Shown here in pieces: positions 26,256 through 34,446 of a DNA stretch of 38,835 bases (its first letter is position 1; the number at the start of each line of letters is the position of its first letter). A model generated the notes under the pieces. The model had not been told where the DNA came from. It ran no database searches and worked only from the letters and a program-made list of their open reading frames with translations. Made by a program: the position numbers and the translations under genes. This stretch comes from Micromonospora sicca (GTDB lineage Bacteria; Actinomycetota; Actinomycetes; Mycobacteriales; Micromonosporaceae), in assembly GCF_003172935.1 (NCBI RefSeq), contig NZ_QGKS01000534.1:1-38835 (forward strand). The letters run 5' to 3'.

Positions 26256-28042
26256 CCCCCGCCGCCTCCGTGCCCCACCTGACCCCGCAGCGCTGGGCCG
26301 CCGCCAACCGGCTGCTGGTCCGCAAGGCCCTCGCCGAGTTCGCCCACGAGCGCCTGATCACCCCGGAGCCGCAGGGCGGCGACCGTTACCTGGTGCGGGC
26401 CGACGACGGCGCGGTGGAGTACCGCTTCGCCGCCCGGGTGCTGGCCCTCGACCACTGGCAGCTCGACCCGGCCGGCATCACCCGGCACGCCGGCGGCCGG
26501 GAACTGCCGCTGGACGCCGTCGACCTCTGCCTCGAGCTGCGCGGCGCGCTCGGCCTCACCGACGCCGTCCTGCCCGTCTACCTGGAGGAGATCACCTCCA
26601 CCCTGGCCGGCGCCGCGTACAAGCTCGGCCGGCCGGAGGTGAGCGCGGTCGACCTGGTCCGGGCGGACTTCCAGCGGATCGAGACGGCGATGACCGAGGG
26701 GCATCCCTGCTTCGTGGCCAACAACGGCCGGCTCGGTTTCGGGGTGCACGAGTACCACCGGTACGCCCCGGAGGCCGGGCGGCCGGTCCGGCTGGTCTGG
26801 CTGGCCGCGCACCGCGACCACACCACCTTCACCTGCGCGGACGATCTGGACTACGACACCCTGGTCCGCGCCGAGTTGGGCGAGGACGCCCTAGCCGGCT
26901 TCGCCCGTACCCTCACCGGGCTCGGCCTCGACCCGGCCGGGTACCTGCTGCTCCCGGTGCACCCGTGGCAGTGGTGGAACAAGCTGGCCGTCACCTTCGC
27001 CGGCGAGGTCGCCCGGCGCCGCCTGGTGCCGCTCGGCGAGGGGCCGGACGAGTACCTCGCGCAGCAGTCGATCCGCACCCTCTTCAACGTCACCGACCCG
27101 GGCCGGCACTACGTGAAGACCGCCCTGTCGGTGCTCAACATGGGCTTCATGCGCGGGCTCTCCGCCGCGTACATGGAGCACACCCCGGCCATCAACGACT
27201 GGCTCGCGGGCCTCGTCGCCGCCGACCCGGTGTTCCGGCGGGCCCGGCTGTCGATCCTCCGCGAGCGGGCGGCGATCGGCTACCGGCACCGGCAGTACGA
27301 GGCGGCGACCGACCGGCACTCCCCGTACCGGAAGATGCTCGCCGCGCTCTGGCGGGAGAGCCCGGTGCCCGGGCTGGAGCCGGGCCGGCGGCTGGCCACC
27401 ATGGCGTCGCTGCTGCACGTCGACCGCGCGGGGCGGTCGTTCGCCGGCGCGCTGATCGCCGAGTCCGGGCTCGCGCCCGCGGCCTGGCTGCGCCGCTACC
27501 TCGACGCCTACCTGGTCCCGCTGCTGCACAGCCTGTACGCGTACGACCTGGCGTTCATGCCGCACGGCGAGAACGTCATCCTTGTCCTGCACGACGGGGC
27601 GGTGGAGCGGGTGATCTTCAAGGACATCGCCGAGGAGATCGTGGTGATGGACCCGGACGCCGACCTGCCCCCGCCGGTACGCCGGATCCGGGTCGCCGTC
27701 CCGGAGCAGGACAAGATCCTGTCGATCTTCACCGACGTGTTCGACTGCTTCCTGCGGCACCTCAACGCGATCCTGGCCACCGAGGAAATCCTCGACGAGG
27801 AGACGTTCTGGCGGACGGTGGTCGGGTGCGTCGCGGACTACGCCGACAGCGTCCCGCACCTGGCCGACCGGCTCCACCGCCACGACCTGTTCGCGCCGGA
27901 GTTCGCGCTGTCCTGTCTCAACCGGCTGCAGCTGCGCGACAACCAGCAGATGCTCGACCTGGCCGACCCGTCCGGGTCGCCGCAGTTCGTCGGGACGCTG
28001 GCCAACCCGCTCGCCCGCTTCGCCCCGGACCGGGTCGGCTGA
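26252..28042 (+). CDS. desD: DesD-like NRPS-independent siderophore synthetase (IucA/IucC)
   Basis: 596 residues from GTG 26252. Conserved IucA/IucC segments are GHPCFVANNGRLGFGVHEY, LLPVHPWQWWNK, MPHGENVILVLHDG and VIFKDIAEEIVVMDPD, with the FhuF-like C-terminal half ending QLRDNQQMLDLADPSGS. The enzyme uses ATP to join and cyclise hydroxamate units into desferrioxamine. Length fits the family. It is the last gene of the des unit, followed by a strong hairpin (28057-28111). Confidence 0.95.
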   Translation: MTPAASVPHLTPQRWAAANRLLVRKALAEFAHERLITPEPQGGDRYLVRADDGAVEYRFAARVLALDHWQLDPAGITRHAGGRELPLDAVDLCLELRGALGLTDAVLPVYLEEITSTLAGAAYKLGRPEVSAVDLVRADFQRIETAMTEGHPCFVANNGRLGFGVHEYHRYAPEAGRPVRLVWLAAHRDHTTFTCADDLDYDTLVRAELGEDALAGFARTLTGLGLDPAGYLLLPVHPWQWWNKLAVTFAGEVARRRLVPLGEGPDEYLAQQSIRTLFNVTDPGRHYVKTALSVLNMGFMRGLSAAYMEHTPAINDWLAGLVAADPVFRRARLSILRERAAIGYRHRQYEAATDRHSPYRKMLAALWRESPVPGLEPGRRLATMASLLHVDRAGRSFAGALIAESGLAPAAWLRRYLDAYLVPLLHSLYAYDLAFMPHGENVILVLHDGAVERVIFKDIAEEIVVMDPDADLPPPVRRIRVAVPEQDKILSIFTDVFDCFLRHLNAILATEEILDEETFWRTVVGCVADYADSVPHLADRLHRHDLFAPEFALSCLNRLQLRDNQQMLDLADPSGSPQFVGTLANPLARFAPDRVG

Positions 28043-28056
28043 GCCGGCGGCGGGTG

Positions 28057-28111
28057 CCCACAGGCGGATGCCCGGAGCGAGCGCTCCTCTCTCCGGGCAT
28101 CCGTCCGTGGG
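28057..28111. terminator. Bidirectional hairpin between desD and the 28.1-kb gene
   Basis: Arms 28057-28077 and 28091-28111 pair at 19 of 21 positions; the inner GGATGCCCGGAG is perfect. The stops of desD (28042) and of the minus-strand gene (28127) lie on either side, so the structure can serve both. Confidence 0.8.
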
Positions 28112-28126
28112 CCGGCGTGGTGGGGG

Positions 28127-28771
28127 TCAGGCGGCGGTGGACCAGATGGCACGGAACGCGGCGGCCTCGCCGGCCAGCCACTGCTCGACCTGCGCGGGCT
28201 TGACCGTCTCGGGCATGCGGTGGGCCTCGCCGCGGCGGACGTCGACGAGGACCGGCTCGGCGTGCGGGAGGACCGCGTCCATGTGCCGGGCCATCAGGTG
28301 CAGGGTGGCGAGGGTCGCCTCCTCGCTGGGCGGTGCCTCGTCGAAGTGCAGGCGGACCGCCTCGGCGCGGCCGTCGGCGTACCGGACGCCGAAGTGGGGG
28401 TTGATCTTTACGGGCAGGTCGCCGAGCATCGCCAGGGCGTCCCGGGTCTGGGCGAGGTCGACGCCGGCCGGCTCACCGAGCGACTGGAGCCAGGCGGTCG
28501 CCCCGGGGACGAGCGCCTGGTAGAGCGGGCGCCAGCGGGGCTTGACCAGATCGGGCACCTGGGCCAGGTGCGTGCCGCCGGTGTGGAACGCGATGTCGGC
28601 CTTGAGCGCCTTGACGAACTGGCCGTGCGGGTTGAACCCGTGCCGGCTCGCGCGCTGCTTGCGCAGGCCGCCGACGAAGGTGGCCTTGGTGGGCCCGGTG
28701 CGGTCCACGTACCGGGTGAAGCCGAGGAGGGTGGCGTACGGCGTCAGGGGGGTGGAGATGGGCGCGGTCAC
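28127..28771 (-). CDS. Unrecognised 214-residue protein
   Basis: I do not recognise the family. GTG 28771 is chosen over ATG 28777 because GGAGG touches that ATG directly but stands 6 nt before the GTG. The protein is soluble, with no signal peptide or membrane segment. Notable runs are LTPYATLLGFTRYVDRTGP, GGLRKQRASRHGFNPHGQF, PVKINPHFGVRYADGR and HLMARHMDAVLPHAEPVLVD, the last three rich in His and basic residues. GC content and codon use look native. A strong palindrome lies over its predicted promoter (28795-28820). It sits between two terminators, so it is probably a single-gene transcript. Confidence 0.75.
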   Translation of the reverse strand: MTAPISTPLTPYATLLGFTRYVDRTGPTKATFVGGLRKQRASRHGFNPHGQFVKALKADIAFHTGGTHLAQVPDLVKPRWRPLYQALVPGATAWLQSLGEPAGVDLAQTRDALAMLGDLPVKINPHFGVRYADGRAEAVRLHFDEAPPSEEATLATLHLMARHMDAVLPHAEPVLVDVRRGEAHRMPETVKPAQVEQWLAGEAAAFRAIWSTAA

Positions 28772-28794
28772 GAGCATCCTCCCAGGTCAGGAAC

Positions 28795-28820
28795 TCGATT
28801 AGTACATACATTCTAATCGA
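28795..28820 (-). promoter_or_regulatory. Operator-like palindrome over the promoter of the 28.1-kb gene
   Basis: TCGATTAG (28795-28802) and CTAATCGA (28813-28820) are perfect 8-bp arms around an A/T-rich 10-bp centre. On the minus strand the -10-like TAGAAT (28815-28810) lies inside, so a bound protein would cover the -10 and the start site. It is one of the most A/T-rich spots of the window. Confidence 0.6.
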
Positions 28821-28848
28821 CGGGCCTGACATCGCCCAGGGTAGAAAA

Positions 28849-28877
28849 GGGGCCGTCCGGACGCACCGGACGGCCCC
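28849..28877 (-). terminator. Intrinsic terminator of the helicase gene
   Basis: GGGGCCGTCCGG (28849-28860) pairs perfectly with CCGGACGGCCCC (28866-28877), 5-base loop. On the minus strand it follows the helicase stop at 28892 and is followed by TTTTC, a classical arrangement. Confidence 0.85.
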
Positions 28878-28891
28878 TCGGAGAGAAATTC

Positions 28892-31405
28892 CTACAGCTG
28901 CTCGACGGCGGTGATCCGGACGACCGCGGCGCCCACCTCGTCGGAGGCGGCCAGGTCGACCTCGGCGCTGATGCCCCAGTCGTGGTCGCCCTCCGGGTCG
29001 TCGAGGATCTGCCGGACGGTCCAGCGGTCCCGACCCTGCTCGATCATGAGCAGCGCCGGCCCGCGCGCGTCCGGGCCCACCCCGATTGAGTCGTACGAGT
29101 CGAAGTACGGCTCCAGCGCGTCCGCCCAGGCGTCGGCGCCCCAGCCGTCCCCGGCGTCGAGCTCGCCGAGCAGGTCCCAGCGGCGCAGGGCGGCCAGCTC
29201 GACCCGGCGGAACAGCGCGTTGCGCACCAGCACCCGGAACGCCCGCGCGTTGCGGGTCACGGCTGGCGGCCGGTCGTCCAGGGCCGCGTGGGCCTGGGCC
29301 ACCTCCGCCACGTCCGACGGGTTGCGCAGCCGCTCCCACTCGTCGATCAGGCTGGAGTCGACCTGGCGGACCAGCTCGCCCAGCCACTCGATGAGGTCGA
29401 CCAGCTCCTCGGTCTTGGCGTCCTCGGGCACGGTCTGCCGCAGCGTCTTGTACGCGTCGGCGAGGTACCGCAGCACCAGGCCCTCGGAGCGGGACAGCCC
29501 GTAGAAGCTGACGTACTCGGTGAAGGTCATCGCCCGCTCGTACATGTCCCGCACCACGGACTTGGGGGAGAGCTGGTGGTCGGCCACCCAGGGGTGCCCC
29601 TGCCGGTACATCTCGTAGGCGCCGTCCAGCAGCTCCGCGAGCGGCTTGGGCCAGGTCACCTCGTCGAGCAGCTCGAGGCGGGCCTCGTACTCGATGCCCT
29701 CGGCCTTCATCGCGGCGACCGCCTCGCCGCGCGCCTTGAACTGCTGCGCGGAGAGCACCTGGCGCGGGTCGTCGAGGATCGACTCGATGACGGAGAGCAC
29801 GTCGAGGGCGTACGACGGCGACTCCTGGTCCAGCAGCTCGATCGTCGCGAGGGCGAGCGGGGAGAGCGGCTGGTTGAGCGCGAAGTCGAGCTGGAGGTCG
29901 ACGGTGAGCCGGACCCGCCGGCCCTGCTCGTCCGGCTCGGACAGCTCCTCGACCACGCTGCCGGCCCGCAGCGCCCGGTAGATGGCGATGGCCCGCCGGA
30001 TGTGCCTCCGCTGGGCGGCCCGGTCCTCGTGGTTGTCGGTGAGCAGGTGCCGCATCGAGGCGAACGCGTCGCCGGGCCGGCCGATCACGTTGAGCAGCAT
30101 CGAGTGGCTGACCTGGAAGCTGGAGGTCAGCGGCTCCGGCTCGGCCTCGACCAGGCGCTGGAAGGTCGGCTCGCCCCAGCCGATCGAACCCTCCGGCGGC
30201 TTCTTCTTGACCACCTTGCGGCGCTTCTTCGGGTCGTCGCCGGCCTTGGCGAGCGCCTTCTCGTTCTCGATGACGTGCTCGGGGGCCTGCACCACGACCC
30301 GGCCGAGGGTGTCGAACCCGGCCCGCCCGGCCCGCCCGGCGATCTGGTGGAACTCGCGGGCCTTGAGCAGCCGGGTCCGGGTCCCGTCGTACTTGGACAG
30401 GCCGGTGAAGAGCACGGTGCGGATCGGCACGTTGATGCCGACGCCGAGGGTGTCGGTGCCGCAGATGACCTTGAGCAGGCCGGCCTGGGCGAGGGTCTCC
30501 ACCAGGCGGCGGTACTTGGGCAGCATGCCGGCGTGGTGCACGCCGATGCCGTGCCGGACCAGCCGGGACAGGGTCTTGCCGAAGCCGGAGGTGAACCGGA
30601 AGTTCCCGATGGCCTGCGCGATCATGTCCTTCTCGGCGCGGGTGCAGACGTTGACGCTCATCAGCGCCTGCGCGCGTTCCAGCGCGGCGGCCTGGGTGAA
30701 GTGCACGACGTACACCGGGGCCTGCTTGGTCTGGAGCAGTTCCTCCAGGGTCTCGTGCAGCGGGGTCATCGCGTACGAGAACAGCAGCGGGACGGGCCGC
30801 TCGGCCGTGCGGACGACGGCGGTCGGCCGGCCGGTGCGCCGGGTCAGGTCGTCGACGAACCGGGTGGTGTCGCCGAGCGTGGCGGACATCAGCACGAACT
30901 GCGCCTGCGGCAGTTCGATGATCGGCACCTGCCAGGCCCAGCCCCGGTCCGGCTCGGCGTAGAAGTGGAACTCGTCCATGATCACCTGGCCGACGTCGGC
31001 CCGGGCGCCCTCGCGCAACGCGAGGTTGGCCAGGATCTCCGCGGTGCAGCAGATGATCGGGGCGTCGGCGTTGACGCTGGCGTCGCCGGTGAGCATGCCG
31101 ACGTTCTCCGCGCCGAAGACCTCGCAGAGCGCGAAGAACTTCTCCGACACCAGGGCCTTGATCGGGGCGGTGTAGAAGGTGGTGCGGTTGTCGGCCAGGG
31201 CGGCGAAGTGGGCGGCGATCGCGACCAGGCTCTTGCCCGAGCCGGTCGGCGTGTTCATGATCAGGTTCGCGCCGGAGACGATCTCGATGACCGCCTCCTC
31301 CTGATGGGGGTACAGGTCGAGGCCGCGCTCCTTCGCCCAGCCGGCGAACGCGTCGAAGAGGGTGTCGGGGTCGGCGCTTCGAGGCAGCGCGGCAGTGAGC
31401 GTCAT
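28892..31405 (-). CDS. Ski2-like DEAD/DEAH-box helicase with DUF3516-type C-terminus
   Basis: 837 residues from ATG 31405, with GGGGGG upstream; ATG 31417 would place the start before that site. Motif I is NTPTGSGKSLVA, motif II is DEFH in VIMDEFHFYAEPDRGWAW, motif III SATLGDT, and motif VI QIAGRAGRAGFD. The second lobe has GIGVHHAGMLPKYRRLVE and GTDTLGVGINVPIRTVLF, typical of Ski2-like RNA helicases. A Lys-rich insertion (KKRRKVVKKKPPEG) follows. The long C-terminal part is of the actinobacterial type usually called DUF3516. RNA unwinding or turnover is the likely role; the substrate is unknown. Confidence 0.9.
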   Translation of the reverse strand: MTLTAALPRSADPDTLFDAFAGWAKERGLDLYPHQEEAVIEIVSGANLIMNTPTGSGKSLVAIAAHFAALADNRTTFYTAPIKALVSEKFFALCEVFGAENVGMLTGDASVNADAPIICCTAEILANLALREGARADVGQVIMDEFHFYAEPDRGWAWQVPIIELPQAQFVLMSATLGDTTRFVDDLTRRTGRPTAVVRTAERPVPLLFSYAMTPLHETLEELLQTKQAPVYVVHFTQAAALERAQALMSVNVCTRAEKDMIAQAIGNFRFTSGFGKTLSRLVRHGIGVHHAGMLPKYRRLVETLAQAGLLKVICGTDTLGVGINVPIRTVLFTGLSKYDGTRTRLLKAREFHQIAGRAGRAGFDTLGRVVVQAPEHVIENEKALAKAGDDPKKRRKVVKKKPPEGSIGWGEPTFQRLVEAEPEPLTSSFQVSHSMLLNVIGRPGDAFASMRHLLTDNHEDRAAQRRHIRRAIAIYRALRAGSVVEELSEPDEQGRRVRLTVDLQLDFALNQPLSPLALATIELLDQESPSYALDVLSVIESILDDPRQVLSAQQFKARGEAVAAMKAEGIEYEARLELLDEVTWPKPLAELLDGAYEMYRQGHPWVADHQLSPKSVVRDMYERAMTFTEYVSFYGLSRSEGLVLRYLADAYKTLRQTVPEDAKTEELVDLIEWLGELVRQVDSSLIDEWERLRNPSDVAEVAQAHAALDDRPPAVTRNARAFRVLVRNALFRRVELAALRRWDLLGELDAGDGWGADAWADALEPYFDSYDSIGVGPDARGPALLMIEQGRDRWTVRQILDDPEGDHDWGISAEVDLAASDEVGAAVVRITAVEQL

Positions 31406-31540
31406 AGCGCCCCCCATGGTGCCCGGATCATGGGCCGCCGCGCCAACCGGGGCGTCCGCGACGCCCGCCGGGCGCGCGGTCCGTCCCGCGCGTCCCGATC
31501 CCGCCGGGGCGTGGACCACCCGAGAGGTACGCCCGCGGGG

Positions 31541-32278
31541 TCAGCCCCGGGCGGGCGTGGGCGTGGCGGCGACCCGGCGGTGGATCAGGTCGAAGATCGG
31601 GCGGCCGGCGGTGAGGGCTCGGCGCTCGAACTTGGTCACCGGGCGGTGGGCGGGGCGCGGGGCGAAGTCGCCGTGGACGTCGACCAGCTCCGGGTCGGCG
31701 GTCAGCGTCTCCCGCATCGACTCGGCGTACTCGGCCCAGTCGGTGGCGCAGTGCAGCGTCCCGCCGGGGGCCAGCCGGGAGCGCAGCAGCGCCACGTGGC
31801 CGGGCTGGATCAGCCGGCGCTTGTGGTGCCGGGACTTCGGCCACGGGTCGGGGAAGAAGACGTGCACCGCGTCGAGCGAGCCCTCCGGCAGCGCCCGGAC
31901 CAGGTCCAACGCGTCGCCCCGGGCCACCCGGACGTTGCCCAGCGCGTGCCGTTCCGCCAGGTCGAGGAGGTTGGCGATTCCGGGCGTGTGCACCTCGACC
32001 GCCAGATAGTGTCGGTCCGGGTCGGCCGCCGCCATCGCGCCGGTGGCGTCGCCCATGCCGGAACCGATCTCCAGCACCAGCGGGGCCCGCCGGCCGAACA
32101 GGGCCGCCGGATCGAACGGCCCGTCGAGGTCGGCGATGTCCAGGCCGTACGCCGGCCAGAGCCGGTCCAGCGCGTCGACCTGGCGGCCGCTCATCCGCCC
32201 CCGGCGGGGATGGAAGGTCCGGATCCTTGCGGCGTGCGCGGGCGGGGCGGCGGCGGGGTTCTGGTCGGTGGAGGTCAC
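31541..32278 (-). CDS. trmB: tRNA (guanine-N7-)-methyltransferase
   Basis: 245 residues from GTG 32278. The S-adenosylmethionine site is LEIGSGMGDA with IGSGMG at 71-76; YLAVEVHTPGIANLL and VHVFFPDPWPKSRHHKRRL are hallmark TrmB segments, and TDWAEYAESM is the third. TrmB makes m7G46 in tRNA variable loops. The N-terminal 30 residues are a proline/alanine-rich leader. A 135-bp gap with no gene separates it from the helicase start downstream at 31405. Confidence 0.94.
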   Translation of the reverse strand: MTSTDQNPAAAPPAHAARIRTFHPRRGRMSGRQVDALDRLWPAYGLDIADLDGPFDPAALFGRRAPLVLEIGSGMGDATGAMAAADPDRHYLAVEVHTPGIANLLDLAERHALGNVRVARGDALDLVRALPEGSLDAVHVFFPDPWPKSRHHKRRLIQPGHVALLRSRLAPGGTLHCATDWAEYAESMRETLTADPELVDVHGDFAPRPAHRPVTKFERRALTAGRPIFDLIHRRVAATPTPARG

Positions 32279-32408
32279 AGCGACCCGAGCGTACGCGACG
32301 GTTGCCGCGTATCGGATGTGATGTACGCCCGAGGGTGAGACGATTCATCCCGTACGGCATAACGGGCGGACCGTTGCCCGGTACCGCCCTACGGCGCCGG
32401 GAGGGGTC

Positions 32409-32984
32409 ATGGTGTCAGTCACGCGCCGCGCGGCGCTGGTGATCGCGGCCGCCGCGTTCGCCGCCCCGCTGGTCGGGGCGGTCCCCGCCCTGGCCGCCCC
32501 GGTCCCCGTCGCCGAGCCGGCCCCCGGCCAGCCGGGGCAGTCGCAGCCGCCGCCCGAGGACGTGATCTTCGTCGAGGTCACCCCGAGCACCGTGGAGCCC
32601 GGATTCCTGGTCGGCATCCGGGCGAGCTGCCGGGACAACTCGGTGCCGGCGACCGTGGTGTCGGACGCCTTCGGCCGGGTGCAGGTGCAGCCGCAGCGCG
32701 GGCTGCTGACCGCCTCGCCGATGGTCCGGGAGCGCACCCGTCCCGGCAACTACCGGGTCAAGCTGGAGTGCCCGGGCGGGCAGACCGCGTCGACGATGCT
32801 CCAGGTGGTCAACCGGGTGGCGCCGAGCCGCGGACCGGCGACCGGCTTCGGCGGCACCGCCGGCGGCGGCCGCCTCGGTGGCCTGCTCGTGCCGATGGGA
32901 CTCGCGCTGACCCTGGCCGGGGCAGCCGTCGGCGTGGTGGCGGCGCGCCGGCCCCGTCCCGTCCGTGGCGCCGCCCGCCGCTGA
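32409..32984 (+). CDS. Exported protein with C-terminal membrane anchor, next to a sortase
   Basis: 191 residues from ATG 32409, with GGGAGG about 6 nt upstream. A signal peptide ends around PALA-30. The mature region (DVIFVEVTPSTVEPGFLVGI, RASCRDNSVPATVVSDAFG) looks like an immunoglobulin-like extracellular domain with two cysteines. A Gly-rich run TGFGGTAGGG precedes a hydrophobic helix (LLVPMGLALTLAGAAVGVV) and a basic tail. The order signal peptide, Gly-rich linker, helix, basic tail is that of a sortase substrate, though there is no LPXTG. The sortase gene begins 9 bp after its stop, so the pair probably forms an operon. Confidence 0.82.
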   Translation: MVSVTRRAALVIAAAAFAAPLVGAVPALAAPVPVAEPAPGQPGQSQPPPEDVIFVEVTPSTVEPGFLVGIRASCRDNSVPATVVSDAFGRVQVQPQRGLLTASPMVRERTRPGNYRVKLECPGGQTASTMLQVVNRVAPSRGPATGFGGTAGGGRLGGLLVPMGLALTLAGAAVGVVAARRPRPVRGAARR

Positions 32985-32992
32985 GTCCCGCC

Positions 32993-33673
32993 ATGGCCTC
33001 GCATCCCGCTCCGCAGCCGGCCGCCCGACCCGGCCGGCGCGACCCGCGGGCCGGCCGCAGCCCCTGGTCGGCGCCGCTGGCCGTGGTGCTGGTGCTGATC
33101 GGGGTCTTCGCCACCGGGGCGGGGCTCGGCCGCACCGCCGGGCCGTTCGACTGGGCCGACGCCGCGGCGGGGCCCGGGCAGGGCGACCCGCAGCCCGACG
33201 GCCGGCTGCCGGCGAGCCGCCCGGTCAGCCTCTCCGTGCCGGCGATCAAGGTCAGCGCGCCGGTGACCCCGGTCGGGCAGGCCCGGGACGGCTCGATCGC
33301 CGTGCCGCCGTTGAGCAAGCACAACCAGACCGGCTGGTACGACCGCAGCCCGACGCCCGGCGAGCCGGGCCGGGCGATCATCGTCGGGCACGTGGACACC
33401 AAGAGCGGCCCGGCGATCTTCTACCAGCTCGGCAAGCTCAAGCCCGGCGACCGGATCGAGGTCACCCGGTCGGACCGGAGCGTGGTGACCTTCAAGGTCG
33501 ACACGGTCGAGCACTTCGACAAGGCCAACCTGCCGGCCGACCGGGTGTACGGCGACGACGGCCCGCCGGGGCTGCGCCTGATCACCTGCGGCGGGGAGTG
33601 GGTGGGCGGCAGGACCGGCTACGAGGACAACGTGATCGCGTTCGCCTCGCTGGTCGACAGCCGCAAGCCCTGA
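32993..33673 (+). CDS. Class F-like sortase
   Basis: 226 residues from ATG 32993. An N-terminal membrane anchor (LAVVLVLIGVFATGAGLG) is followed by a sortase domain with H133 (IIVGHVDTK), C199 (LITCGGEW) and R207 (GGRTGYEDNVIAF) as the catalytic triad. The short TCGG form and the actinobacterial context match class F. In-frame starts farther upstream would overlap the preceding gene. Its stop codon lies inside the left copy of the 23-nt direct repeat that bounds the island at 33.7-35.0 kb. Confidence 0.9.
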   Translation: MASHPAPQPAARPGRRDPRAGRSPWSAPLAVVLVLIGVFATGAGLGRTAGPFDWADAAAGPGQGDPQPDGRLPASRPVSLSVPAIKVSAPVTPVGQARDGSIAVPPLSKHNQTGWYDRSPTPGEPGRAIIVGHVDTKSGPAIFYQLGKLKPGDRIEVTRSDRSVVTFKVDTVEHFDKANLPADRVYGDDGPPGLRLITCGGEWVGGRTGYEDNVIAFASLVDSRKP

Positions 33674-33688
33674 CCGGGCTCAGCCCTT
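33666..33688. repeat. Left copy of the 23-nt direct repeat bounding the island
   Basis: AGCCCTGACCGGG then CTCAGCCCTT. It matches 34971-34993 at 21 of 23 positions. It covers the sortase stop codon. AGCCC and GGGCT within it can form a small hairpin, so a terminator role is a competing explanation. Confidence 0.6.
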
Positions 33689-33732
33689 TCCCAGCTGCCG
33701 GGACATCCAGGGCCACGACGCGGGAAACAAGA

Positions 33733-34185
33733 TCAACTAGGTCGTCCAGGTTGGGCGGAAGGCTCAACCGGTGTCCGGCCGGAGGAATGGGCTTCTCTGC
33801 CTTCGCGGCGACCGGGCGAGGGGGCGAGCGAGCCCATCGCGATCAGCTGCGCAACCACCAACAGCGTGACCGGGACCAGCCACCAGAGCCCGAGGTCGCC
33901 GCCGATCGTGACGGTCAGGAGCGCGACACCGACCAGCGCCAGGCCGGCCGAGAGCCAGCCGGTGAGGCCACGCAGGGCCCGTCGGTGACGCCAGATCAAC
34001 CAGACGGCCGGCAGCCACGCGACCACCGCGATGACCATCCCGACGAAATCCACCAGCGACGGCCCGTGCGTCCGGCTGAACGAGAACAGCCGAGGCCCAG
34101 TGTCCGGCATTGCGATCAACAGGCCACCTGCAGCCGAGCCGACCAGCCAGCCGAGCAGGCGGCTGGCTACTGGCGGGCGAGTCAT
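33733..34185 (-). CDS. Small four-helix membrane protein
   Basis: 150 residues from ATG 34185; the frame is open to 34239 but those codons have no better start. Four hydrophobic segments: RLLGWLVGSAAGGLLIAM, VDFVGMVIAVVAWLPAVWLI, LSAGLALVGVALLTVTIGG and WWLVPVTLLVVAQLIAMGSL. Its C-terminal 30 residues are polar. No family recognised. It lies 28 bp downstream of the mini GntR regulator on the same strand, so it is probably the regulated partner. It is part of a stretch with GC content visibly below its surroundings. Confidence 0.65.
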   Translation of the reverse strand: MTRPPVASRLLGWLVGSAAGGLLIAMPDTGPRLFSFSRTHGPSLVDFVGMVIAVVAWLPAVWLIWRHRRALRGLTGWLSAGLALVGVALLTVTIGGDLGLWWLVPVTLLVVAQLIAMGSLAPSPGRREGREAHSSGRTPVEPSAQPGRPS

Positions 34186-34213
34186 GGCGGCATGATCCCA
34201 CGCCCGGCGACAA

Positions 34214-34438
34214 CTACTTGGCTTCCGCGACAAAGACACCTTGGCCCTGTTGCCCGTAGATGAGATTGCGAGCGTGCAACTCCTTCACGGCGCGGTACGC
34301 GGTTGACCGAGCGACGCTGTAAAGCTCACCGATGTCGGAAACCGAGGGAAGCTGTTGCCCTGGCGCATACTCGCCAGAACGAATCTTGGCCTCGATGTCG
34401 TCGGCTACGCGCCGGTAGTGCGGTGGTCTGGTTGGCAT
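34214..34438 (-). CDS. Mini GntR-family winged-helix regulator (DNA-binding domain only)
   Basis: 74 residues from ATG 34438, with AGGAG 8-12 nt upstream. The whole protein is one GntR winged helix: RVADDIEAKIRSGEYAPGQQ, LPSVSDIGELYSVARSTAYR, AVKELHARNLIYGQQGQGVF. There is no effector or dimerisation domain, as in many short regulators of actinomycete integrative elements (KorSA-like) and in YtrA-like operons. The upstream region includes a CCTGATCAGG palindrome (34485-34494) that could be its operator. Lower GC and different codon use than the flanking genes suggest recent transfer. Confidence 0.85.
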   Translation of the reverse strand: MPTRPPHYRRVADDIEAKIRSGEYAPGQQLPSVSDIGELYSVARSTAYRAVKELHARNLIYGQQGQGVFVAEAK

Positions 34439-34446
34439 GATCGGCT

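Noticed and set aside
32409..32984. LPXTG sorting signal
   Set aside because: No LPXTG or close variant precedes the C-terminal helix.
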